A stretch of DNA of 13,829 nt from Dehalococcoidales bacterium (lineage in GTDB: Bacteria > Chloroflexota > Dehalococcoidia > Dehalococcoidales > JAQTVP01), in the NCBI GenBank assembly GCA_028707015.1, contig JAQTVP010000021.1:1-13829 (forward strand). Direction: 5' to 3'. A model generated the notes under the pieces. It had not been told where the DNA came from. It did no database searches and saw nothing but the letters and a program-made list of their open reading frames with translations. The position numbers and the translations under genes are program-made. Below, one piece after another: positions 1-6,515 of the stretch. Numbering within the stretch: position 1 is the first letter of the stretch; the number at the start of each line of letters is the position of its first letter.

Positions 1-438
1 ATAACCACGAACATTTTCATAAGGCTGCGTACCGCGTCGATAAGTATTACGACCTTCTATTACATCTATAATTTGTCTGATGCCATTCTCTAATCCCTGA
101 CCAAAGATATCGATGTATAAAGTCTGTAAAAGAATATCAGGCATCATGCAATCATCTAACTTAACAGGAATAATCCTTACATTATCTTTTGTAGCTTTAA
201 TAATTGCATTTTGCCATTCAAGTTTAACCATATTACTTATTAAACTATTTTTTGAAACAAAGAAAAAGAATAATTTACAATCTCTTAGCCCTTTATCCAT
301 CTTATCTATGATGCCGTCTCCTGGTTGAACTGACCAGCTATCATAAAATACATTTTCCTGCCCAAAGACAGTGGCAAGTCTTTGTGAAATCTTGTCTACA
401 ATTAGTTTATCTTTATGGGTATAACTTACAAAAATCAT
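1..438 (-). CDS. TIR-domain protein, 3' end truncated by window edge
   Basis: An open frame of 146 codons runs from ATG at 438 to the window edge with no stop, so the C-terminus is missing. The protein begins MIFVSYTHKDK, a TIR strand A/box 1. It continues with VFYDSWSVQPGD (residues 30-41), a hydrophobic strand LFFFFVSKNS (56-65), VKLEWQNAI (71-79) and IIPVKLDD (89-96). This is the layout of bacterial TIR domains, and E74 sits where the NAD-cleaving glutamate of catalytic TIRs lies. The sequence continues past a usual TIR length (about 130 residues), so another domain may follow. An in-frame TAA lies two codons before the ATG, which fixes the start; no good ribosome site is visible. It lies 35 bp behind rluD on the same strand and looks more A+T-rich than rluD. 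TIR proteins of this sort often act in antiphage NAD depletion or signalling; that role is inferred. Confidence 0.85.
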   Translation of the reverse strand, partial: MIFVSYTHKDKLIVDKISQRLATVFGQENVFYDSWSVQPGDGIIDKMDKGLRDCKLFFFFVSKNSLISNMVKLEWQNAIIKATKDNVRIIPVKLDDCMMPDILLQTLYIDIFGQGLENGIRQIIDVIEGRNTYRRGTQPYENVRGY

Positions 439-473
439 CTTTGTTTATTCTACCACCACTCACAACTTACTTT

Positions 474-1370
474 CTAACTGATAGCTTCCAAAGCCTGTGC
501 TAAATCCGGCGGCAGCTCAGCGGTAAACTCCATATACTCACCAGTAGACGGCAGAGCACAGCCCAGACGGCAGGCATGGAGAAACTGACGGGATAAGAAC
601 GGCACTTTAACACCATAGGTGGTATCTCCCACAACGGGAAAGCCGATAGCCGCCAGGTGCACACGTATCTGATGGGTTCGCCCGGTCTCGGTACGGATTT
701 CCAGTAAGGTGAAGTTCCCCAGATATTTAACCACATCATAACGGGTGCGGGCATCTCTCCCCTCGGCTACCACCGTCATTCGTTTACGGTTACTCGGATC
801 CCGCCCGATAGGTGCCTCAATCATGCCACTTTCCGGTACAAGATGCCCCTTAACCAGCACCAGATAAACCTTTATCACCGAATGCCTCTCAAACTGACTT
901 ATCAGGTTCAGCCGAGCTTTATTAGTCTTAGCCACCAGCATTACCCCCGATGTATCCTTATCCAGACGATGCACAATCCCCGGCCGTACCGAGTCACTGA
1001 TTTCCACCAGTGAAGGAACATGAGACAAAATGGCATTTACCAGGGTATGGTTCGGGTGGCCGGGAGCAGGATGAACGGTTAATCCGGCAGGCTTATTTAT
1101 TACCAGCAGATCTGTATCTTCATATAGAATATGCAGCGCAATAGCTTCAGGAGAAAGGATACTGGGAGCGGGAGGAGGTATGAAAACATTGACCCGATCC
1201 CCGATATTAAGTTTAAAGCTTGCTTTTACAACATCATCATTAACCGTGATACTGCCATCAACAATCAGTTTTTGTACCTTTGTTCGGGATAAATCCGTGT
1301 ATTTTTCGCTAATATACTTATCCAGACGGCAACCTGTTCTATCAGAGATAAAGCTATATGCGTTATCCAT
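474..1370 (-). CDS. rluD: RluA/RluD-family 23S rRNA pseudouridine synthase
   Basis: Cytoplasmic enzyme that isomerises uridine to pseudouridine in large-subunit rRNA. An N-terminal S4 RNA-binding domain (about residues 14-75, starting RLDKYISEKY) is followed by the RluA-type catalytic domain. The signature GIVHRLDKDTSG (131-142) carries catalytic Asp137, and INKPAGLTVHP (91-101) and GRTHQIRVHLA (230-240) are typical conserved blocks. At 298 residues it has the normal length. The ATG follows the lspA stop by one base, with AGGAAA about 8 nt upstream inside the lspA end, so the two are probably translated together. The exact target (RluD positions in helix 69 or another RluA-type site) cannot be told from sequence alone. 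The family is certain; the RluD subtype is likely. Confidence 0.93.
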   Translation of the reverse strand: MDNAYSFISDRTGCRLDKYISEKYTDLSRTKVQKLIVDGSITVNDDVVKASFKLNIGDRVNVFIPPPAPSILSPEAIALHILYEDTDLLVINKPAGLTVHPAPGHPNHTLVNAILSHVPSLVEISDSVRPGIVHRLDKDTSGVMLVAKTNKARLNLISQFERHSVIKVYLVLVKGHLVPESGMIEAPIGRDPSNRKRMTVVAEGRDARTRYDVVKYLGNFTLLEIRTETGRTHQIRVHLAAIGFPVVGDTTYGVKVPFLSRQFLHACRLGCALPSTGEYMEFTAELPPDLAQALEAIS

Positions 1371-1371
1371 G

Positions 1372-1872
1372 TTAACTTTTCCTTACTACGGTTACATTAA
1401 AAAGAGAGTAAGCAAGTAAAATAGCACCAATAACAATAGCAGAATCAGCAATATTGAATACAGAGAAAAAGCTAACATTAATGAAATCGGTTACATGACC
1501 GAGATATATCCGATCAATAAGATTGCCTACTGTCCCCCCGAGAACCAAACCAAGAGCTAATCTGCTAAGCATATTATTTAAAAAAGGAATCCGCCGATAA
1601 TAAAAGATAGCTAAGAAAAAAAGAATAACGACACTCAGCAAATCAACTATAGTCAATAAAAGTGATTGTTCTTGAAACAAACCAAAAGCAGCCCCGGTAT
1701 TATTGATACGGGTAAAACTGAAAAACCCAAACTCAAATAACGATTCTCCGATAACTAAAGTAGACCTTATCCAGAACTTACTGATCTGGTCGGCCGCCAC
1801 AATCAACAACGTGACAGCAAAGAAAATAACCAAACTCCACCGATTATTTTGCAGAGAATTTACCCTTCGCAT
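1372..1872 (-). CDS. lspA: Lipoprotein signal peptidase (signal peptidase II)
   Basis: Integral membrane aspartyl protease that removes signal peptides of prolipoproteins after lipidation of the lipobox cysteine. It has four hydrophobic segments (about residues 13-28, 70-91, 103-117, 138-158). Family motifs are present in order: DQISKFWIR (28-36), NNTGAAFG (57-64), GNLIDRIYLGHVTDFI (116-131) and FNIADS (139-144). Asp129 and Asp143 match the catalytic dyad, and Asp120 lies in the conserved NLIDR. The 166 residues are normal. The ATG at 1872 overlaps the end of the upstream zinc-finger gene by 29 bp and has only a weak ribosome site, so a slightly later start is possible. Two likely substrates are encoded in this window: the ZnuA-like binding protein and the unusual YajC. 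Confidence 0.95.
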   Translation of the reverse strand: MRRVNSLQNNRWSLVIFFAVTLLIVAADQISKFWIRSTLVIGESLFEFGFFSFTRINNTGAAFGLFQEQSLLLTIVDLLSVVILFFLAIFYYRRIPFLNNMLSRLALGLVLGGTVGNLIDRIYLGHVTDFINVSFFSVFNIADSAIVIGAILLAYSLFNVTVVRKS

Positions 1873-2221
1873 TCTTTGCTTGCTGAGCCTTGCAGCTCAT
1901 ACATAATCTCGCCTGAGGAAGCGCCTCCAAACGAGCCGGATCCATAGCCTGCCCGCAACCCTCACACAAACCGTATGTTCCGTCTTCAAACTTTTCCAAA
2001 GCGTGCCCTACGTCATCCAGTTGGTCTTTTATATGTTTCTCTATACTTAAACGTTTCTCGAATTCCATTGTTTCCGTTGCTTCTTCCTCTCGCTTACCAA
2101 ATGGACTCCCTTCCCGTTCTTCCGCAGGATGAGTGCTTATATCTAATTGTTCTAATTGCTCACTTAAGCGCTTGTACTCACCTTCCAAACGAGAGCGTAG
2201 TAAGTCAAAGCTAATTGCCAT
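1844..2221 (-). CDS. TraR/DksA-type C4 zinc-finger protein
   Basis: Small cytoplasmic protein of the DksA/TraR family, members of which bind RNA polymerase through the secondary channel and modulate transcription initiation. A long charged helical region with coiled-coil character is followed by a C-terminal zinc finger, CEGCGQAMDP then RLCMSC (CX2C-X17-CX2C), all four cysteines present. The chosen ATG gives 125 residues and has AGGAGG 9 nt upstream; an in-frame TTG at 2248 would add nine residues but would place that ribosome site inside the gene. It is first in a minus-strand run with lspA and rluD. Similar genes beside lspA and rluD in other bacteria are usually annotated only as DksA/TraR family; a true DksA role in the stringent response is not shown. 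Confidence 0.88.
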   Translation of the reverse strand: MAISFDLLRSRLEGEYKRLSEQLEQLDISTHPAEEREGSPFGKREEEATETMEFEKRLSIEKHIKDQLDDVGHALEKFEDGTYGLCEGCGQAMDPARLEALPQARLCMSCKAQQAKNAKGKFSAK

Positions 2222-2298
2222 TTCGTCTTCCTCCTGTTTACTTAACAAGTTTGAGATAGACTATATTTTATCTATATTCATATGTTAATAAGTAAGTT

Positions 2299-2328
2299 AT
2301 TATAATAAAGTATTGTGTGAGAAAACAA
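2299..2328 (-). promoter_or_regulatory. Candidate sigma-70-type promoter for traR-lspA-rluD
   Basis: Reading the minus strand, TTGTTT (2328-2323) and TATAAT (2304-2299) are separated by 18 bp in an A+T-rich stretch. Transcription would start near 2292, giving a leader of about 70 nt before the ATG at 2221. The -10 box is a perfect consensus; the -35 is weak. A+T-rich DNA produces such matches by chance. Confidence 0.35.
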
Positions 2329-2344
2329 TGATAAGCAGGTGAGA

Positions 2345-2527
2345 TTAGTCTAGTGTCACCCGTAATCTGCGAATAGTATTAACATCCTGGCCGTGCCAGT
2401 AATTACTAACATAACTAAAGATACTTTCATCTCTGCCATTCAATTTTGGGAAATTGTGCACAACTGCAGCGCAGTTATTTTTTACAGCATTACTGTAGCT
2501 AAAGCAAATAGTACTTAAGTGCGTCAT
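2345..2527 (-). CDS. Small unrecognised ORF, possible gene remnant
   Basis: A 60-codon frame beginning MTHLSTICFSYS and ending NTIRRLRVTLD. I recognise no domain. There is no convincing ribosome-binding site before the ATG and the flanks are non-coding in appearance. The composition (KLNGRDESIFSYVSNYW in the middle) is not low-complexity and could be the tail of a decayed protein. A second open stretch on the same strand (2551-2673) lies just upstream in a different register, which also fits a decayed gene. It may equally be chance. Confidence 0.15.
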   Translation of the reverse strand: MTHLSTICFSYSNAVKNNCAAVVHNFPKLNGRDESIFSYVSNYWHGQDVNTIRRLRVTLD

Positions 2528-2885
2528 ATTTTCAGTGTATCTTATTTATTTTATTTAATCAACTCTAATTCACAAGCCATTGACAACAGGCTATTCTTTT
2601 CATATAGTAAATTGGGAATGATACCACGGTTATGTGATAAATACTCTAAGGTATTATCTTCACCTAGTTTACTCTAACTTCAATACTTCAAGAAAGTCGT
2701 TGATCTTCCCAGTATAAATTAGAGGAAAGGGTAATAGAACACCTAAAGGTGGCAGGGATTAGAACAAATAAGAACCTACTTTAATTTACTGATCTCTAAC
2801 TAACCTGCCAGAAGGACACAATTCGGAACTTTGTGAAGTTCTATGGTTCAGTGCTACATTTCAAAGATTATCATACGAGAAAACA
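2528..2885. other. A+T-rich intergenic region with short dyads
   Basis: No gene is supported here. It contains a 40-codon open stretch on the minus strand (2551-2673, no start codon), a palindrome CACCTAAAGGTG at 2740-2751, a distant pair TGGCAGG (2750-2756) and CCTGCCA (2804-2810), and a hairpin GAACTT-TGTG-AAGTTC at 2826-2841. The last three lie upstream of the membrane-protein gene at 2886 and might form a structured leader or operators. No clear promoter hexamer pair was found. Confidence 0.5.
2826..2841 (+). promoter_or_regulatory. Perfect 6-bp inverted repeat before membrane-protein gene
   Basis: GAACTT and AAGTTC flank a TGTG loop, ending 44 bp before the ATG at 2886. No T-run follows, so it is not a standard terminator. 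It may be an operator or leader hairpin; short perfect dyads also arise by chance. Confidence 0.25.
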
Positions 2886-3515
2886 ATGTTAAAACGAATA
2901 ACTAACGAACTTTGGGAACACGCACCATTTACAGTTCTGGGAGCTACTACCGGGATTATTATCATGGTTATAATAGTCTTAAGCGATACTCTCCCCCAAG
3001 TTTTTCATATTTCCTACCCCGTTTTTTATGTTTTACACCCGGCTCACGTTGTGCTAAGTGCCATAGTAACTACAGTCATGTATAAAAAGTACGGTAGTGG
3101 TAAAATCTGGATATCAATATTGGTTGGTTATACCGGTTCTGTCGGAATTGCTACACTCAGTGATTCAATAATTCCCTATCTTGGAGAAATACTGCTTGAT
3201 TTACCCGGCAGGGAAATGCATATCGGTTTCATTGAAGAATGGTGGGTAGTAAACCCGGCAGCTTTACTCGGTATCATTATTGGTTATTGGAAGTCTGCCA
3301 CTAAATTTCCACACTCAGGGCATGTATTGATAAGCACCTGGGCGTCATTATTCCACATCATTCTGGCATTAGGTACAACCGTAAACTGGATTACAATATT
3401 AGCTATCTTTTTCTTTTTATTTGTTGGTGTTTGGATCCCATGCTGTTTAAGTGATATTATTTTCCCTCTCCTGTTTACCAACAAATTTGCCTATCCAGAA
3501 CATAATCACCTATAA
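2886..3515 (+). CDS. Six-helix membrane protein of unknown function with internal duplication
   Basis: I do not recognise the family. The 209 residues show hydrophobic segments at about 14-32, 47-66, 74-96, 121-135, 145-163 and 166-186, so roughly three helices per half. The halves share features: HPAHVVLS (51-58) against HSGHVLIS (143-150), and LSDSIIP (91-97) against LSDIIFP (188-194), with EHAPF (11-15) and VVNPA (121-125) at similar places before each. The second LSD follows a CC pair (186-187). Another LSD occurs at 32-34. Histidines, cysteines and aspartates recurring next to membrane segments suggest metal or proton handling, and two three-helix repeats suggest a transporter fold; both are inferences. 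The ribosome site is weak (GAGAAAACA). pyrD follows after 24 bp on the same strand, so co-transcription is likely. Confidence 0.8.
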   Translation: MLKRITNELWEHAPFTVLGATTGIIIMVIIVLSDTLPQVFHISYPVFYVLHPAHVVLSAIVTTVMYKKYGSGKIWISILVGYTGSVGIATLSDSIIPYLGEILLDLPGREMHIGFIEEWWVVNPAALLGIIIGYWKSATKFPHSGHVLISTWASLFHIILALGTTVNWITILAIFFFLFVGVWIPCCLSDIIFPLLFTNKFAYPEHNHL

Positions 3516-3526
3516 TCAACCAGCAT

Positions 3527-3533
3527 AAAGGAG
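3527..3533 (+). promoter_or_regulatory. Ribosome-binding site that places the pyrD start at a non-standard codon
   Basis: AAAGGAG lies six bases before ACG at 3540. The next ATG in frame (3603) is 69 bases further and would cut off the conserved N-terminus. This is the only good ribosome site near the gene and argues for initiation at or near 3540. Confidence 0.6.
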
Positions 3534-3539
3534 ATAACG

Positions 3540-4481
3540 ACGAATCTAAAAGTCCAATTAGCCCCCAAAAACCATCATGGATTATTATTAGCTAACCCGG
3601 TAATGACTGCCTCGGGTACTTTCGGCTATGGGACTGAGGAAGGACATATCTTTGATGATATTCAAAAACTAGGCGCTATTATTTGCAAAGGCACCACCTT
3701 GGAACCCAGAGAAGGAAATCTCCAACCACGAATAACAGAAACGGCTTTCGGCGCGCTCAATTCTATTGGTTTACAGAATATTGGTATTGATGCTCTAATT
3801 AAAGAACAGGCACCAATCTGGGCAAGCTGGAAAAAGGTACCACCGGTAATTGTCAATATTGCCGGTGCAACAATCCAGGAATACGCCCGGATAGCTGAAA
3901 GACTGGAAGGTGTACCCGGAATCAGCGGCATTGAAGTAAACATCAGCTGTCCCAATGTCAAAGCCGGTGGCGCTGAATTCGGAACTGACCCAACCTCAGC
4001 CGCTGAAGTTACCGCCGCCGTTAAAAGAGCTACTTCCCTGCCGGTACTGGTTAAATTAACCCCCAATACTAACGATATAACCGGAATCGCTCTAGCTGTT
4101 GCTCAAGCCGGAGCTGATGCCATATCTTTAATCAACACGCTTAAGGGAATGGTTATAGATACTACCAGGCGCAAACCATTACTAGGTAACATAACTGGTG
4201 GGTTATCCGGCCCGGCAATAAAGCCGGTGGCATTGTATATGGTATACCAGGTATACCAGGTAGCCAGTGCTGTAACTATACCAGTTATTGGTTGTGGCGG
4301 CATCACTACCGCACAAGATGCAATTGAGTTTATTATGGCTGGAGCCAGCGCTATTCAGGTAGGCACAGCCAGCTTCAGCAATCCTCGAGCCCCACTCGAT
4401 ATTCTAGAAGGCATAATAAACTTCTTGAGGGAAAAGGAAATACAGAATATTTCTGAGATTATTGGCGTTGCCCAAGCCTAA
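3540..4481 (+). CDS. pyrD: Dihydroorotate dehydrogenase, class 1B catalytic subunit
   Basis: FMN enzyme that oxidises dihydroorotate to orotate in pyrimidine synthesis; class 1B partners with the Fe-S/FAD subunit PyrK, which is not in this window. From 3540 the protein is 313 residues. It shows NPVMTASGTFGYG near the N-terminus, VNISCPNVKAGG with the class 1 catalytic cysteine (C137), LVKLTPN, and the phosphate-binding GCGGI and GASAIQVGTA. The frame is open from 3516, and conserved sequence (NLKVQLAPKNHHGLLLANPV) precedes the first ATG at 3603, so that ATG is too late. No ATG, GTG or TTG exists upstream in frame; ACG at 3540, six bases after AAAGGAG, is the best candidate, or the start codon has mutated. 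A tandem 9-bp repeat at 4242-4259 adds three residues. The DUF1648 gene follows after 30 bp. Confidence 0.93.
   Translation, partial: TNLKVQLAPKNHHGLLLANPVMTASGTFGYGTEEGHIFDDIQKLGAIICKGTTLEPREGNLQPRITETAFGALNSIGLQNIGIDALIKEQAPIWASWKKVPPVIVNIAGATIQEYARIAERLEGVPGISGIEVNISCPNVKAGGAEFGTDPTSAAEVTAAVKRATSLPVLVKLTPNTNDITGIALAVAQAGADAISLINTLKGMVIDTTRRKPLLGNITGGLSGPAIKPVALYMVYQVYQVASAVTIPVIGCGGITTAQDAIEFIMAGASAIQVGTASFSNPRAPLDILEGIINFLREKEIQNISEIIGVAQA
4242..4259 (+). repeat. In-frame tandem duplication of a 9-bp unit inside pyrD
   Basis: GTATACCAG occurs twice back to back, encoding VYQVYQV where relatives have a single VYQV-like turn before AVxIPVIG. The reading frame is kept and three residues are added. 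Confidence 0.8.
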
Positions 4482-4511
4482 ACCCAATGAAAAGATAAGA
4501 GTTAATAAGTA

Positions 4512-5042
4512 ATGTGGCAAAAACTGAGTAAATGCTACCCGATTCGTCTCGAGCTAATACCTCTATTTATGCTGGCATTTACTTTATATATAGCCCTATC
4601 TAACTATACAACTCTGCCAGAGATTATCCCAACACATTTTAATGGCCAGGGCACCCCTGATGACTGGGGTAGTAAAAATACAATCTTCCTTCTTCTGGGT
4701 CTAAATATTTTTATCTATCTGCTCTTCACTGTACTTAACATTGCATTCGCTGTGATTAAGGATCCGAGGTCACTGATAAATATGCCAGATAAGTGGAAAG
4801 CAGCGCTAAGCAGCACGCAGATCGAAAGACTACGGGTAATAATGAACCGTTACCTGTTTGCGCTAAAAATAACTATACAGGGACTTACTGGTTATATTAT
4901 CTATATTACAATAGAGATAGCCTGGGAGAGAACAACCGATCTGGGTGCATTGTTTTATGTCTTTATTTTGGCTATATTTGCAACCATTGGTTTAATGCTA
5001 TGGCAAATTCTCAGAATTAGTAAAACCCATAGCATTGCTTAG
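4512..5042 (+). CDS. DUF1648-domain membrane protein
   Basis: A 176-residue membrane protein with four hydrophobic segments (about residues 13-31, 57-82, 116-137 and 144-166). After the first helix comes LPEIIPTHFNGQGTPDDWGS (35-54), the hallmark of DUF1648, a domain shared with SdpI-type immunity and signalling proteins and with many uncharacterised membrane proteins. The loop with HFN and PDDWGSK is expected outside the membrane. The function is unknown; SdpI-like roles cannot be assumed, because SdpI proteins are longer and carry a further domain not seen here. It follows pyrD by 30 bp and may share its transcript. The ATG has a weak AAGAG ribosome site about 10 bases upstream. It converges with the Smr gene, with nine bases between the stops. 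Confidence 0.82.
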   Translation: MWQKLSKCYPIRLELIPLFMLAFTLYIALSNYTTLPEIIPTHFNGQGTPDDWGSKNTIFLLLGLNIFIYLLFTVLNIAFAVIKDPRSLINMPDKWKAALSSTQIERLRVIMNRYLFALKITIQGLTGYIIYITIEIAWERTTDLGALFYVFILAIFATIGLMLWQILRISKTHSIA

Positions 5043-5051
5043 AAAAATAAG

Positions 5052-5309
5052 CTACCACTCACTCAGCTCTACCTCTGTTGCTCCTATACCACCATGGAAA
5101 CGGTCTGCAGGATTATGAGATTTAACAAGTGGATGTCCTGATAAATAGCGGCTCACTTCCTGGCGCAGTACACCAGTACCCTTACCATGAATTATGCGCA
5201 CGCGGTATAGCCCGCCACGAAAAGCAGCATTTAGAAACTGATCCAGCTTGGGAATAGCCTCGTCCACAGTTAAACGATGCAAATCCAATTCATCATTAAC
5301 AGATCTCAT
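5052..5309 (-). CDS. Stand-alone Smr-domain protein
   Basis: An 85-residue protein that is almost entirely one Smr (small MutS-related) domain, a fold with nucleic-acid-binding or nicking endonuclease activity in MutS2 and in some free-standing members. Visible motifs are LDLHRLTVDEA (8-18; the usual form is LDLHG), RIIHGKGTGVLR (38-49) and GGIGATEVEL (73-82, the GG-G-T motif). No MutS-type ATPase or other domain is attached. An in-frame TAA just before the ATG fixes the start; GGAGGAG lies 13 bases upstream, rather far. It is the last gene of a minus-strand run after ybeY and the flavoprotein (50-bp gap). Roles proposed for such proteins include ribosome-associated mRNA cleavage and DNA processing; none can be chosen from sequence. 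Confidence 0.88.
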   Translation of the reverse strand: MRSVNDELDLHRLTVDEAIPKLDQFLNAAFRGGLYRVRIIHGKGTGVLRQEVSRYLSGHPLVKSHNPADRFHGGIGATEVELSEW

Positions 5310-5359
5310 CTTTTTTTACTTAGCTCCTCCCAAATTAACGTGTCATATAGCCTTATTAT

Positions 5360-5932
5360 TTAATTTTCTGTCAATTTTTTGCCGATAATAAAAGCCTGGG
5401 GCAAAGCATCCTGATACTTAGTTATCGCTCCTTTTTCATCTATCCCAGGAAAAAGAAGATCACCAGCATAGGCAATATCCAGAACCCTAAAGAAAGTTTT
5501 TACTGTTACCAGCGCTGAATCAAATAAGCCACTAATTTTTCTACCCCCAACAGAAATGAAGAAACCTTTCCTTATCTTATTATTACCTAAAGGTGCTATT
5601 TTTAACATATATTTTTTTACCCATAATGATTGACTACGATCAATCATGGTCTTTAACTGAGCTGTTAATCCCATAAACTGAATAGGAGAAGCTAGAATAA
5701 TACGATCAGCATTTTCCAGCTCACGATAGACCATCTGCATATCATCTCCTATTTTACACTTACCCAAATCAAAGCAGGCATCACAATGCTGGCAATAGGA
5801 AATATTAAGGTCATTAAGGATAATATTCTTGGTTACAGCCCCACTGATGGCAGCACCTCTCATAACCTCGGCCAGCAGCAGATCAGTATTACCACCCCGT
5901 CTTGGGCTACCGGCAATACCCAGAACGTTCAA
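5360..5932 (-). CDS. Iron-sulfur flavoprotein (Isf-like NADPH-dependent FMN reductase family)
   Basis: A flavodoxin-fold protein of 190 residues. The N-terminus MNVLGIAGSPRRGGNTDLL has the FMN phosphate loop GSPRRGGNT (8-16), and ASPIQFMGL (81-89) is the second flavin-contact region. Between them, CQHCDACFDLGKC (47-59) gives cysteines 47, 50, 53 and 59 in a CX2CX2CX5C spacing, matching the compact 4Fe-4S motif of archaeal and anaerobic bacterial Isf proteins. Such proteins move electrons between ferredoxin-type donors and small acceptors or oxygen species; the partner here is unknown. The start is TTG at 5932, with AGGAGG seven bases upstream inside ybeY, and it overlaps the ybeY TGA, so translation is probably coupled. 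The C-terminus lacks extra domains. Confidence 0.88.
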   Translation of the reverse strand: MNVLGIAGSPRRGGNTDLLLAEVMRGAAISGAVTKNIILNDLNISYCQHCDACFDLGKCKIGDDMQMVYRELENADRIILASPIQFMGLTAQLKTMIDRSQSLWVKKYMLKIAPLGNNKIRKGFFISVGGRKISGLFDSALVTVKTFFRVLDIAYAGDLLFPGIDEKGAITKYQDALPQAFIIGKKLTEN

Positions 5933-6414
5933 TCCAATTCCTCCTCTATAGAAATCAAATTTGCATTCTCTCTGGTTTTCATTAAACGCTCAATCTCCGG
6001 CTCAACATGATCATAGCCTAAAAGATGCAAGACACCATGTATAATAAGAATAGCTATCTCTCTTTTTACGGAATGCCGGTGCTCTTCGGCTTGTAAAACT
6101 GCTTGAGGATAGGAAATAAGGACCTCACCAAGGTGCAGTATCCCATCAAGAGGCTGGACAAATACAGAATTATCATTTCCACCTGTAGCTAGTAACTCCG
6201 GCAACATATAAAAAGACAGTACATCAGTTGGCTCATCTTTATTTCTATAAGTTCGGTTTAAGCCTCGCACCGTTTCCTGATCAGTAATAACCAGACCAAG
6301 CTCAACTTCAGAATCTGTTCTTTCCTGCAAAAGAACAGATTCCACTATATTCTGTAGCCAGCTAACTTCGAGATATTGAGCAAAATCTTTATCAATTAAA
6401 ACATTAATCTCCAT
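5929..6414 (-). CDS. ybeY: Endoribonuclease / rRNA maturation factor YbeY
   Basis: Zinc-dependent single-strand endoribonuclease that acts in 16S rRNA 3'-end maturation and ribosome quality control. The zinc site HGVLHLLGYDH (HX3HX5H) is intact near the C-terminus, preceded by DEPTDVLSF, the other conserved block. I chose the ATG that begins MEINVLIDKDF because family members usually start there; it gives 161 residues. An ATG at 6465 in the same frame would add 17 residues with a hydrophobic stretch (FVWPMLLLVL) that the family does not need. Neither start has a strong ribosome site, so the longer form is possible. It is the first gene of the ybeY-flavoprotein-smr run and is divergent from tRNA-Ser. 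Confidence 0.92.
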   Translation of the reverse strand: MEINVLIDKDFAQYLEVSWLQNIVESVLLQERTDSEVELGLVITDQETVRGLNRTYRNKDEPTDVLSFYMLPELLATGGNDNSVFVQPLDGILHLGEVLISYPQAVLQAEEHRHSVKREIAILIIHGVLHLLGYDHVEPEIERLMKTRENANLISIEEELD

Positions 6415-6515
6415 TAATACCAATAATAGCATAGGCCAGACAAACTCCCCAAACAGTTTATCCATTAACTTACTTCAATTATTTATTACTGATAATTGTT
6501 TAAATGAGATTAGAT

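Noticed and set aside
113..328. Plus-strand 71-codon frame
   Set aside because: It is a shadow opposite the TIR domain, which has clear family motifs.
2319..2888. Exact 12-bp direct repeat GAGAAAACAATG at 2319-2330 and 2877-2888 flanking the gap
   Set aside because: It could suggest a target duplication, but a few 12-mer repeats are expected by chance in a window of this size, no terminal inverted repeats or transposase are present.
3662..4066. Minus-strand 134-codon frame inside pyrD
   Set aside because: It is antisense to conserved PyrD sequence and has no recognisable domain or ribosome site.
5042..5080. Terminator between the convergent DUF1648 and smr genes
   Set aside because: Only a 4-bp AGCT/AGCT pairing with no convincing stem is present.
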